From positions 186,001 through 250,000 of the forward strand of contig BQMY01000074.1 in assembly GCA_022181065.1 (NCBI GenBank): a stretch of DNA of 64,000 nucleotides, written 5' to 3'. Source of the stretch: Melioribacteraceae bacterium (GTDB lineage: Bacteria > Bacteroidota > Ignavibacteria > Ignavibacteriales > Melioribacteraceae). Every line of letters begins with the position of its first letter. Position 1 is the first letter of the stretch. A program made the position numbers and the translations under genes. The notes beneath the pieces are model-generated. The model made no database searches. It saw only the letters and a program-made list of their open reading frames with translations, and was not told where the DNA came from. This document shows, one piece after another, positions 8,666 to 16,474 of this stretch.

Positions 8666-9772
8666 ATGAAAAAGATTATACTTAAAATACATGGTTATCT
8701 TGGGCTTTTCACAGGATTTGTTGTTTTCATTGTTTCTGTTACCGGGTGTTTATGGGTATTCGAAAAGGAAATAAAATCAATTGTAGAAACAGAATATATT
8801 ATTTCCAAAGGGAGTGGAGAAGTAATCAACCCTGTAGCGGCAAAAGAACTTGCACAGAAAGTATTTCCAGAAAGAAACGTGCATGGCACATTGTATCACC
8901 GTGAAATCTCACCGATCGAAGTAATCTTTTACGAACCTGAGCCCGAGTTTTATCAATCTGTTATGCTGCACCCATATTCTGGTGAAGTTCTTGAAGTAAT
9001 AAATCATGAAAACGGGTTTTTCGCCTTTATTCTGGATGGTCATATGAACTTGTGGTTACCTGAAAAAGTGGGTTCCAACATAGTAGCGTTTTCAGTGTTG
9101 ACATTTCTAATAATACTGATTTCAGGGTTTTTCCTGTGGATGCCAAAAAGGAGAAATCTGAAACAGCGATTTTATTTTCAGTGGAAAGATTCAACAAGAT
9201 GGAAACGAAAAAACTTTGATCTCCATTCCATTATCGGGTTTTATGTGTTGCTTTTCGCGTTCGTTCTGGCATTCACAGGTAGTGTCATGGCATACGACTG
9301 GTTTTACTACTTGACATATAAAGCCGCGGGGGGTGAAAAAGCTCCACAATTTAGCATACCCGAAAATACAAGTGAACCCGATTCGTTAAAAAAAAGAAAC
9401 AACCTGGCTGATGTAATTAATATTGCAAGAATGGAGTTTCCTGACGCGGTATCTTACGAGATACATTACCCTCACGATGATAGCGCGAGTATATACGTGG
9501 AGGTGACATCTGCCGAGGGAGTTTATTACAGTTCGGATTATATATTTTATGATTCAAACACCCTGGACCATATAGAAACACCGGGCATCTACGGCCGATA
9601 CGAAGACGCGAATTTTGCTGATATGGTTATCAGAACTAATTATGATATCCATGTAGGAGCAATAGGTGGTTTGCCGGGAAAAATCATAGCATTTATGGCA
9701 AGTCTGGTAACCGCGACATTGCCGGTAACAGGCTTCTTATTGTGGTATGGAAGAAACAAGAAAAAAAATTAG
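8666..9772 (+). CDS. PepSY-associated transmembrane protein
   Basis: The product of 368 aa starts at the ATG at 8666, which follows an AAGGA site; a longer frame from 8624 would overlap the hairpin and lacks a ribosome-binding site. It shows the PepSY_TM pattern: KIHGYLGLFTGFVVFIVSVTG as the first helix with its conserved His, a periplasmic PepSY segment with FILDGHMNLWLP, a second helix followed by LWMPKRRNLKQRF, then FDLHSIIGFYVLL, and the C-terminal HVGAIGGLPGKIIAFMASL with LPVTGFLLWYGR. Members are thought to be inner-membrane ferrisiderophore reductases or accessory proteins. The position after the receptor and DUF4374 genes supports that. Confidence 0.88.
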   Translation: MKKIILKIHGYLGLFTGFVVFIVSVTGCLWVFEKEIKSIVETEYIISKGSGEVINPVAAKELAQKVFPERNVHGTLYHREISPIEVIFYEPEPEFYQSVMLHPYSGEVLEVINHENGFFAFILDGHMNLWLPEKVGSNIVAFSVLTFLIILISGFFLWMPKRRNLKQRFYFQWKDSTRWKRKNFDLHSIIGFYVLLFAFVLAFTGSVMAYDWFYYLTYKAAGGEKAPQFSIPENTSEPDSLKKRNNLADVINIARMEFPDAVSYEIHYPHDDSASIYVEVTSAEGVYYSSDYIFYDSNTLDHIETPGIYGRYEDANFADMVIRTNYDIHVGAIGGLPGKIIAFMASLVTATLPVTGFLLWYGRNKKKN

Positions 9773-10176
9773 ACCTGTTTTGAATCCAGCCAATTCATTG
9801 CTTTTTCAACGTCATGAAATAATTCGATAATTACTCCCCTGTCGCGAAAAGCTGAAATGATTTCCTGGAAGTTGACTTGAACTTTTATTTTATTTGATGG
9901 GAGAACTGCCCAATAGCGCCACCCGGAAGGGACTACGAACTCAAGCCATAGTTTTTCGGCCCATTCCATATCTGAAAAATGGATAACGCCATTATTCCGG
10001 TCATCGGAAAGCCATTTTTTACATTTGTGTTTAATATAAGCATCGGCTGCTGTTTGTAGCACTCGTCTGAAATTCTCACCCTTCACCGGCTGATGGAATG
10101 TGTGGTGTATGATACTTTTCTCGGGGTAAACAAGTATTGTTGCAAATTCATCATTAAGTATGCTAATCATCATCAC
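9769..10176 (-). CDS. STAS/SpoIIAA-like protein, copy 1
   Basis: The 135-aa protein has FATILVYPEKSIIHHTFH at its N-terminus, KKWLSDDRNNGVI in mid-sequence, WRYWAVLPSN, and GVIIELFHDVEKAMNWL at the end. That alternation of strands and helices fits a SpoIIAA-like/STAS fold. It is a clear paralogue of the 131-aa gene just upstream. The start may be any of three tandem codons (GTG ATG ATG). It overlaps the end of the convergent PepSY gene by 4 nt. A role in stress or partner-switch signalling is possible, but no kinase or phosphatase partner lies nearby. Confidence 0.7.
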   Translation of the reverse strand: MMMISILNDEFATILVYPEKSIIHHTFHQPVKGENFRRVLQTAADAYIKHKCKKWLSDDRNNGVIHFSDMEWAEKLWLEFVVPSGWRYWAVLPSNKIKVQVNFQEIISAFRDRGVIIELFHDVEKAMNWLDSKQV

Positions 10177-10290
10177 AATAAAATAAATATCATAAACACA
10201 CGTTTGTTTTAATATAAATATTAAATATCAATATTAAAATAATAAAATAATTGTTAATGCTGATTATATAATGTGATTTATTTACTGGAA

Positions 10291-10312
10291 TGGGCAGATT
10301 GGTATCTGCCCA
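10291..10312. terminator. Perfect 9-bp hairpin between the STAS paralogues
   Basis: TGGGCAGAT and ATCTGCCCA flank a 4-nt loop (10300-10303). It lies 11 nt downstream of the stop of the 131-aa gene on the minus strand. It probably ends or processes that transcript, although no strong T-tract follows on the minus strand. Confidence 0.5.
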
Positions 10313-10322
10313 GAAAAATATT

Positions 10323-10718
10323 CTACTTCGATTCTAACCACTTTAATGCAGAATCCAAATTATCAAAGATTTCCACAACCACACCTTTCGACTTGTAACG
10401 CTCTATAAACGCTTTAATGTTCAATTTACCAATCGCTTTTACTGGTGGTATAACAGCCCAGTACTTCCAGCCCGCACCTAGAATCCGGTTTTCCCAAAAT
10501 TCGCGTCCCCATTCAGCATCCTGCTGACGTAGTGCTGCATTTCCACGATCGTCAGATAACCACTTGCTGCAATTATTAGCGACAAATGCATCCGCACCTT
10601 TTGTCATGGCTTCCTGAAAATGTTCACCAAATATAAACTTGTGAAAAGTGTGATGAATAATACCCTTTTCAGGATAAATAACTAAAGTAGCAAAATCATT
10701 TTCCAATATTTTTTTCAT
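10323..10718 (-). CDS. STAS/SpoIIAA-like protein, copy 2
   Basis: The 131-aa protein is a paralogue of the neighbouring 135-aa gene. It shares NDFATLVIYPEKGIIHHTFH, KWLSDDRGN, WKYWAVIPP and VEIFDNLDSALKWL. Its ATG has a GAGGTG ribosome-binding site. The shared core suggests a recent tandem duplication, while the middle helices have diverged. STAS-like domains usually bind nucleotides or lipids or act as anti-anti-sigma factors; the conserved Ser/Thr phosphosite could not be assigned. A strong inverted repeat lies about 120-145 nt upstream. Confidence 0.7.
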   Translation of the reverse strand: MKKILENDFATLVIYPEKGIIHHTFHKFIFGEHFQEAMTKGADAFVANNCSKWLSDDRGNAALRQQDAEWGREFWENRILGAGWKYWAVIPPVKAIGKLNIKAFIERYKSKGVVVEIFDNLDSALKWLESK

Positions 10719-10835
10719 AAATACACCTCATGAGTGAAAAGAGAACAATAGTCTAACATTTTAGAATTTTGACTGATAAATTTATAGTCGTAAAAACCAT
10801 CAACGATTTGAGTAAATTTCCAGGATTTCACCAAA

Positions 10836-10862
10836 TTTAATCATGATTATTTCATGATTAAA
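10836..10862. promoter_or_regulatory. Perfect 11-bp inverted repeat upstream of the STAS gene
   Basis: TTTAATCATGA at 10836-10846 and TCATGATTAAA at 10852-10862 flank a 5-nt loop. It sits in the 248-nt gap between the hydrolase remnant and the STAS gene and could be an operator or a hairpin. Nothing else was recognised in that gap. Confidence 0.4.
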
Positions 10863-10966
10863 GGAGCTGTTTATCGATTATTTAAGTGGGTTATTGCTTT
10901 AGTTTAGTATATCAGCAGAAACAAATTTTTGCAATCAATCGCTAATTTCCTGCAGATTTCCCACCC

Positions 10967-11218
10967 CTACTTTTCATTAACTGTGATTGCATTATCAAAA
11001 TAGAAATTCAGACGTTCGAATGCTTCTTTTTGCATATCCTCTGTGAATTCGTGCTTCTTTCCCTCCCGGATTTTCGAATAAAAAAGGTCCCCATAACCAG
11101 CCTCTGTGTAAACTTTTGATATCTTTTCAAAAGCCTGTTTCACTCCAGCCAGTGGGAAAAGTTTGTCTTGATCACCCGCGAATGATGATTCAAGATAAAA
11201 AAGATTTGATGCTGGCAA
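10967..11218 (-). pseudogene. Remnant of an alpha/beta hydrolase (C-terminal 83 aa)
   Basis: The readable frame begins only at a TTG at 11218, just after an in-frame TAG at 11227-11225. It covers the last part of a dienelactone/acetyl-esterase-type hydrolase: FAGDQDKLFPLAGVKQAFEK, with the family's acidic triad residue, then GKKHEFTEDMQKEAF with the catalytic His. The nucleophile elbow and the whole N-terminal two-thirds are missing, and no homologous sequence could be read in the roughly 130 nt upstream. It is therefore annotated as a decayed gene rather than a functional small protein. Confidence 0.6.
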
Positions 11219-11352
11219 CTGTTGCTAGTATTCTTAAGTCTGAGTGTATGATATCTGACTTAAAGAGAGTGTTATAAAATTAATTCATAAACAGGTATGA
11301 GAATCGAATCATCTGATAATCCAGGATTTTTCGATAAATCATGTTTAATGAA

Positions 11353-11547
11353 CTATTTTTCCGTTTTCTTTTTAGCCCCTGAATCCAGAGATATGCCTAA
11401 TCCGGCGCCAATTGATACTCCAAGGGCTATCCAAAGACCTATATCATCGGTAAGTAGCCCAATGGTAACACCGAGTGTTGTGCCTGCCAACATACCAATC
11501 ACCAAATATTTTTCACTTTTTCTTTTATTTTTCTCTTTTTTAATCAT
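11353..11547 (-). CDS. Small glycine-zipper membrane protein
   Basis: The 64-aa protein has a basic N-terminus (MIKKEKNKRKSEKY), then two short hydrophobic segments rich in Gly: IGMLAGTTLGVTIGLL and WIALGVSIGAGLGISL. A charged tail follows. The GxxxG spacing suggests helix packing in a membrane. It starts 12 nt after the stop of the 1019-aa T9SS protein. No clear ribosome-binding site is seen. Function unknown. Confidence 0.55.
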   Translation of the reverse strand: MIKKEKNKRKSEKYLVIGMLAGTTLGVTIGLLTDDIGLWIALGVSIGAGLGISLDSGAKKKTEK

Positions 11548-11559
11548 GTCGTGACCAAT

Positions 11560-14500
11560 TTATTTCATCAGTATCATTTTATTATTTGCGCTGAATATTA
11601 TTCTGCCGGCGGAATCCAATACTTGTACTCTGTAAAAATAGACACCGCTCGCGAGATTATTCGCGTTAAATTTAACATTATGTTTACCGCCACTCTGCAT
11701 CGAATTCACCAAAGTTTTAACCTTTTCCCCCTTAACATCAAAAACATCAATATTGACCAGCCCCTCCTCTTTCAAGCTGTATTCAATTGTTGTTACGGGA
11801 TTGAAGGGATTTGGATAATTTTGACCAAGAGAAAACTCAGTTGGGATATCATCATTATTCGGGGTTAAATCAGTTACATCATCAAACCAGTTGAGGATAT
11901 TTTCCATTATTTGAAATCTAACCGATTCCGGATAGACAGTTTCAAAAGGAACTCCAAATATTATCAGACTTCCGGGTTGGGTTCCGCTGGGGAACGTACC
12001 ATGGTAATGAACCGATGCAACTCCATTAGTTGTATTAAAGCCTGTATAGACCATATTCGCTACTCCACCATTAACGGGTGTGAATACATCCGGCCAGTCA
12101 ACATCATAAGTACCATGTGCACCGTTATCAAATGAAAATGGAGATAAACTTGAGAATATTGAGGTTGCAACTGGTGTGATACCATAGTAAGTACCTGATA
12201 CACCTGCCGGTGCATCGGTATAATATTGCACTTTAAGATAGTTGGTAATAAAAGATTTATCAGCAGTTGAGCCTTTGTAGTCAAGGTCCCAGGCTATCTC
12301 ACTACCGGAAACAAATAAGTTTCCTCCGTTTTTCAGATAGGTTGAGATAATATTTTGTTCCCCGGTACTGAATGTTTCGTCAGCCGTACTCTCCTCACCC
12401 AGGATGTAAATTACAGTATGATAATCGTTGAGATCAAACAGACCACTAGTAACCGCATCATTACTGGTTGTTTCAAACCATGCACCATAATTTTTTATCG
12501 CCTCACCATACTGCGCCACAAAATTGTAGGTATTCCCGGTTGATCCACGATCAAAGCCGTTAACGACCAACACCTTTTTTAACGGGGCTACCCCCGGTAA
12601 GCCCGCAAGTACTTCTGATTCCGGTGATGATCCTGCATCATTATTTGCCTGTAACTTGAAATAATATATCAGGTTTTCATCAAGATCATTAAACTCAATA
12701 GTTGAGCCTGAAAAATCATCAACATACGCAAGAGAATTAGCATTGGTGCCCATATATAATTTGTAGCTGTTTACATCCGGATCGGGTGTGATCATCAGTT
12801 CAATACTTCCAGCCCCCTTGGACTTAACACCAAAAGAAGCCGGTTTGTCGGGAAGAGTGTTATCGGAAATATAGGTCGGCTGAACCATAACTCCGGATTC
12901 ATTACTTAAAACTTTATATAACGTGGGGTCTTTTAACAAATCAGTTATATTCGCGACTTCACCATCAAGCAATATTTTATTATTGAGATATCTTATACCA
13001 TGACTGTAATCTGTATATGTATCAATATGGATATTGGTAAGGGGTTGTATCGGTTGCCCGTTTAACTGGTGCCATCCGTAGATGACAACATGATTCGGGC
13101 GGTTCGGATCGATAATAAGATTACTTAACACAACATCCTTTTTAGTACCACCTACCAAATCACCCAATACACCATTTGCATTATTAAACTGGTTTGTGAT
13201 GGCAGTATTATGTTGTATAAATTTCGGAACCAGCTCGTTCTGATTGCCAACAGGTGTATAAGTAACCGGTGCAAGCTTGATGTCGGAATTTGTATAAATG
13301 TTATCAACCAGTTTTCTTGTAGGCATAACAGCACCAAACAGATCAGCAATTTTTTGTGCTGTTATTGGTCCGGTTGGAATTCTGCAAAAATCTTCATTTG
13401 AGCCAATTGCGAGGTAATCGGGCATAACCTGATACTCAACCGTATGATTGTTACCGTTTATATCCTGGAAATTTGCATTAATTGTTACAAGTTCCCGCAT
13501 AAAATCAGGAATATTACCGGAGGAAACCTCCTCAAATATTTGATCTTCACGTGCTGCAAAACTCATGTTTGTTACATCCTGCATGAACTGGGAACCTGTT
13601 CGTGCATCAGTTGGACGTGGAGGAATTGTAAGATCATTGGGGTTGGTTATTTCAGATTGAATCAAATCAGAATAGGCTCGGTCACTATAATACTCGTAAT
13701 TAACGCCCTCATCTGAGGTTCCTGATACCATTCCCTGAATGTGGCCATTTTTTTCAACCTGAACAGTATGCAGAATTACCTGATCAGGATTTTTTTTGAG
13801 GATAAACTTTATTCTCCCTTCAAGCGCGGTATATCTTATAAAATCGTCATCTTCCTCGTTTGTAAACTCGAAGGCAGAAGACATATAAGTTTTCATTATC
13901 CTGCTCCGATACCATGTTCCGCCCGTGGGTGAGACGATCGGGTTGCCGTTGTAAAGAGCTACGCTGTCATTATATGCGATCACACTAAGATAATGATCTT
14001 CCGATGCATTCAGCCAGTTGATTATTTTATCACCGTACGAATGCTCATAACCATAATTACTGTCGAGAAATGATATTCTTTTCACGGATGAAGGTATTTC
14101 GGCAACTCCATCGAGGAAACTAAATGTGAATCTTCCTCCACCACTATGCCCGGTAAGTATAATGTATGGATCATAGTTTTCAAATAAACCGGTAAGATAT
14201 GAGGTCAGTTCCTGAATAATTGCGGCATGGTTTGAGTGTGCGGCTTTCCATGCAGGCCATGATTTTTGTTCCGCTTCGAGATAAATGCTTATGATGTTAG
14301 CATCTTCCACATTCTGTCTTAAAAAGCGCGTCTGCGCACCAATATGCTGGATGTCGAAATGCCAGTCATCTCCCGTTTCCAGTACTTTCCCAACTGTGTG
14401 CTCGATTGTATTTCCATTTGGTAGCGCGTAGAATGCGAGAGCGGTTGGTTTAGATACATCAAAATCATCCACTGATGGCGCGTTGATGTGGACACGTATT

Positions 14501-14619
14501 TCAGGCTGGTAATAAAAAGTTATAACCTGTTCACCATAAAACGGACTTTCATTAAATCCGGAAAGTTGCGCTAAAACTGATGACGCAAAAAGGAGTGCAA
14601 CAAATAGAGTGTTTTTCAT
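11560..14619 (-). CDS. Secreted multidomain alpha/beta-hydrolase with FnIII, GATase-like and T9SS sorting domains
   Basis: The protein (1019 aa from the ATG at 14619, which follows an AGCAGGAAA site) has a signal peptide ending SSVLAQ. An N-terminal alpha/beta-hydrolase-like region has the nucleophile elbow GHSGGGR (Ser near 159). A long middle region was not assigned. An FnIII-like domain spans about 590-670 (YYFKLQANNDAGSSPESE). A flavodoxin/GATase-like fold spans about 685-895 (KVLVVNGFDRGSTGNTYNF, then YLKNGGNLFVSGSEIAWDL). The C-terminal T9SS domain is signalled by LGQNYPNPFNPVTTIEYSL. The product should be exported and anchored or released at the surface. Proteins with the GATase-like part are often annotated xanthan lyase by similarity; no lyase motif is seen here. 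Confidence 0.8.
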   Translation of the reverse strand: MKNTLFVALLFASSVLAQLSGFNESPFYGEQVITFYYQPEIRVHINAPSVDDFDVSKPTALAFYALPNGNTIEHTVGKVLETGDDWHFDIQHIGAQTRFLRQNVEDANIISIYLEAEQKSWPAWKAAHSNHAAIIQELTSYLTGLFENYDPYIILTGHSGGGRFTFSFLDGVAEIPSSVKRISFLDSNYGYEHSYGDKIINWLNASEDHYLSVIAYNDSVALYNGNPIVSPTGGTWYRSRIMKTYMSSAFEFTNEEDDDFIRYTALEGRIKFILKKNPDQVILHTVQVEKNGHIQGMVSGTSDEGVNYEYYSDRAYSDLIQSEITNPNDLTIPPRPTDARTGSQFMQDVTNMSFAAREDQIFEEVSSGNIPDFMRELVTINANFQDINGNNHTVEYQVMPDYLAIGSNEDFCRIPTGPITAQKIADLFGAVMPTRKLVDNIYTNSDIKLAPVTYTPVGNQNELVPKFIQHNTAITNQFNNANGVLGDLVGGTKKDVVLSNLIIDPNRPNHVVIYGWHQLNGQPIQPLTNIHIDTYTDYSHGIRYLNNKILLDGEVANITDLLKDPTLYKVLSNESGVMVQPTYISDNTLPDKPASFGVKSKGAGSIELMITPDPDVNSYKLYMGTNANSLAYVDDFSGSTIEFNDLDENLIYYFKLQANNDAGSSPESEVLAGLPGVAPLKKVLVVNGFDRGSTGNTYNFVAQYGEAIKNYGAWFETTSNDAVTSGLFDLNDYHTVIYILGEESTADETFSTGEQNIISTYLKNGGNLFVSGSEIAWDLDYKGSTADKSFITNYLKVQYYTDAPAGVSGTYYGITPVATSIFSSLSPFSFDNGAHGTYDVDWPDVFTPVNGGVANMVYTGFNTTNGVASVHYHGTFPSGTQPGSLIIFGVPFETVYPESVRFQIMENILNWFDDVTDLTPNNDDIPTEFSLGQNYPNPFNPVTTIEYSLKEEGLVNIDVFDVKGEKVKTLVNSMQSGGKHNVKFNANNLASGVYFYRVQVLDSAGRIIFSANNKMILMK

Positions 14620-14663
14620 TTTCCTGCTCAACTATTTTAAGAATAACGGTCTGTTTCAAAATT

Positions 14664-15626
14664 TTATTGTAAAGCGAGTACAACATTTCCAGTCTTTTTA
14701 CCGGAAGCTACATAGTTAAATGCTTCGACTATTTCTTCAAGCTGGTAAACTCTGTCGATCACCGGTTTGAACTTCCCCTCCTCAAGTAACTGTCTGATCA
14801 GGGCGATTGATCGGGGGACATCAGAAGGGAATGGGAAGATAACTTTCTTCTTACCATAAATTTTGGATCTTAAAGCCAGAAAAATATTCTCGGATTTGTC
14901 CCCTAATTCTGATGAAAGGTATATCCCCCTTTCTTTCAGGATTGGCTTACAACTATCGAAAGAACTTTTACCAACGGCATCAAAAACATAGTCATATTTT
15001 TTTGAAGTTTTTGTGAAATCGTGTTGGGTGAAATCAATAACTTCATCGGCACCGAGAGATTTTACCAGAGCAACATTTTTGGTTTCTGTCACAGCAGTTA
15101 CATATGCGCCAAAATACTTCAGGAGCTGCAACCCTGCAGAGCCAATAGCACCGGAGGCACCATTGAGTAGTACTTCATCTCCCTCACGCAGATTGAATTT
15201 CGTGATAAAATTGTAAGCATAGTGAGCCCCTTCAATCGAAGCTGCGGCCTGTTCAAAAGAAACTTTTTCGGGTATTGTCGCAATACCTTTTGCTGATTTG
15301 ATCACCATATATTGAGCATGCGATAAAACACAAGTATCATCGAATCCGAATACTCTGTCACCAACCTTAAAGTTAGATATCTCTTTTCCGGTTTCCTCCA
15401 CAATCCCGGCAAAATCAGTTCCAGTAATGGGGTATTTTGGTTTCAGCAAACCGGCAAAAAGCCTGATAATAGGCGGTTCACCGAAAAGCCATCCACAATC
15501 AGTGCGATTAACCGTCGCGGCATAAACTTTTATGAGTAACTCATCCTTTGCCGGCACCGGTTTTTCGACATCTTTTATTGATATTACTTCCGGGGGACCA
15601 TACTTGTAGTGTACCGCTGCTTGCAT
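14664..15626 (-). CDS. Zinc-independent medium-chain dehydrogenase/quinone reductase
   Basis: The 320-aa protein has the MDR layout: N-terminal GroES-like domain (YGPPEVISIKDVEKPVPAKD, ATVNRTDCGW, then GTDFAGIVEETG), and a Rossmann domain with NGASGAIGSAGLQLLKYFGA (about 155-174) for NADPH binding. It lacks the structural-zinc cysteine loop, matching the quinone oxidoreductase/NAD(P)-dependent alcohol dehydrogenase branch. The expected reaction is reduction of quinones or enones in the cytosol. It appears to be a single gene on the minus strand, 44 nt upstream of the T9SS hydrolase gene. Confidence 0.88.
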   Translation of the reverse strand: MQAAVHYKYGPPEVISIKDVEKPVPAKDELLIKVYAATVNRTDCGWLFGEPPIIRLFAGLLKPKYPITGTDFAGIVEETGKEISNFKVGDRVFGFDDTCVLSHAQYMVIKSAKGIATIPEKVSFEQAAASIEGAHYAYNFITKFNLREGDEVLLNGASGAIGSAGLQLLKYFGAYVTAVTETKNVALVKSLGADEVIDFTQHDFTKTSKKYDYVFDAVGKSSFDSCKPILKERGIYLSSELGDKSENIFLALRSKIYGKKKVIFPFPSDVPRSIALIRQLLEEGKFKPVIDRVYQLEEIVEAFNYVASGKKTGNVVLALQ

Positions 15627-15727
15627 AAATATTCCGATTTACTGGATTAAATCTGACTTAATAATAATCCCGATATACACATAATCAATATAGTATTAAC
15701 CTGACAAAAATACTCTTATGGAACAAT

Positions 15728-16339
15728 TTATTTCATTTTATTGGTCAAATAGTCAAGGTTTTGGGTAATTTTTTCAATCGACCAATTCCACCACTCAAGC
15801 TCTAAAAGTTCATCGATTTTCTCCTGAGAAAATCTCTTCCTGATTATTTTCGCCGGATTGCCTCCAACAACAGTGTAAGGTTCAACATCTTTGCTAACCA
15901 CACTTTTGGATGCGATAATTGCCCCGTCACCAATTTTAACTCCCGGCATAATGGTCGCTTCAGTTCCTATCCATACATCGTTGCCTACTTCTGTATCCCC
16001 CTTGTATGGTAATTCACCGGCTACCGGTGCTGAATCGGCCCAATCTTCTCCGAAGATATAGAAAGGGTAAGCGGTGATACCATCATTTTTATGATTTGCT
16101 CCATTCATAATAAATGTTACTCCTGAGGCGATCATACAAAACTTCCCGATGATCAGCTTGTCTCCAATAAAATCGAAATGGTATTTTACATTTTTCTCGA
16201 AGTTATGAACATCTTCAAAATCATCGTAATAAGTGTAATCACCCACAATAATATCTGGATTACGAATTATATTTTTAAGAAAACATAAACGAGTGTAATG
16301 TTCGAGAGGGAATTTTTGATTTTTATCGGGTATGTTCAT
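15728..16339 (-). CDS. CatB/Vat-related O-acetyltransferase (hexapeptide repeat)
   Basis: The protein (203 aa from the ATG at 16339) matches xenobiotic acetyltransferases: YTYYDDFEDVHNFEKNVKYH, then IGKFCMIASGVTFIMNGANH with the catalytic His, the loop FGEDWADSAP, and left-handed beta-helix repeats VGNDVWIGTEATIMPGVKIG with GAIIASKSVVSKDVEPYTVV, ending with the EWWNW segment. Relatives acetylate chloramphenicol or streptogramin A using acetyl-CoA. Chromosomal members are common in environmental bacteria, so resistance cannot be assumed. The gene stands alone with an AAGGTG site upstream. Confidence 0.88.
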   Translation of the reverse strand: MNIPDKNQKFPLEHYTRLCFLKNIIRNPDIIVGDYTYYDDFEDVHNFEKNVKYHFDFIGDKLIIGKFCMIASGVTFIMNGANHKNDGITAYPFYIFGEDWADSAPVAGELPYKGDTEVGNDVWIGTEATIMPGVKIGDGAIIASKSVVSKDVEPYTVVGGNPAKIIRKRFSQEKIDELLELEWWNWSIEKITQNLDYLTNKMK

Positions 16340-16443
16340 ATTTATCCGCACCTTGTCTAATAGAATTAAAGAAGCAAAATAAAAAACCTTTTATCAAAAG
16401 CATAAAACACAGGAAGGGAGAGCTAAATTAAATAGAGAATACC

Positions 16444-16462
16444 CCCCGCAGAAAATGCGGGG
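16444..16462 (-). terminator. GC-rich terminator hairpin after the VCBS gene
   Basis: CCCCGCA and TGCGGGG (7 bp, GAAAA loop on the plus strand) lie 12 nt beyond the stop at 16475, with a T-rich stretch following on the minus strand. Confidence 0.65.
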
Positions 16463-16474
16463 AGCAATCGCAAA

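Noticed and set aside
15728-16339. Calling the CatB/Vat-like enzyme an antibiotic resistance gene
   Set aside because: The family motifs are clear, but many chromosomal members have no proven drug substrate, and no mobile element is near.
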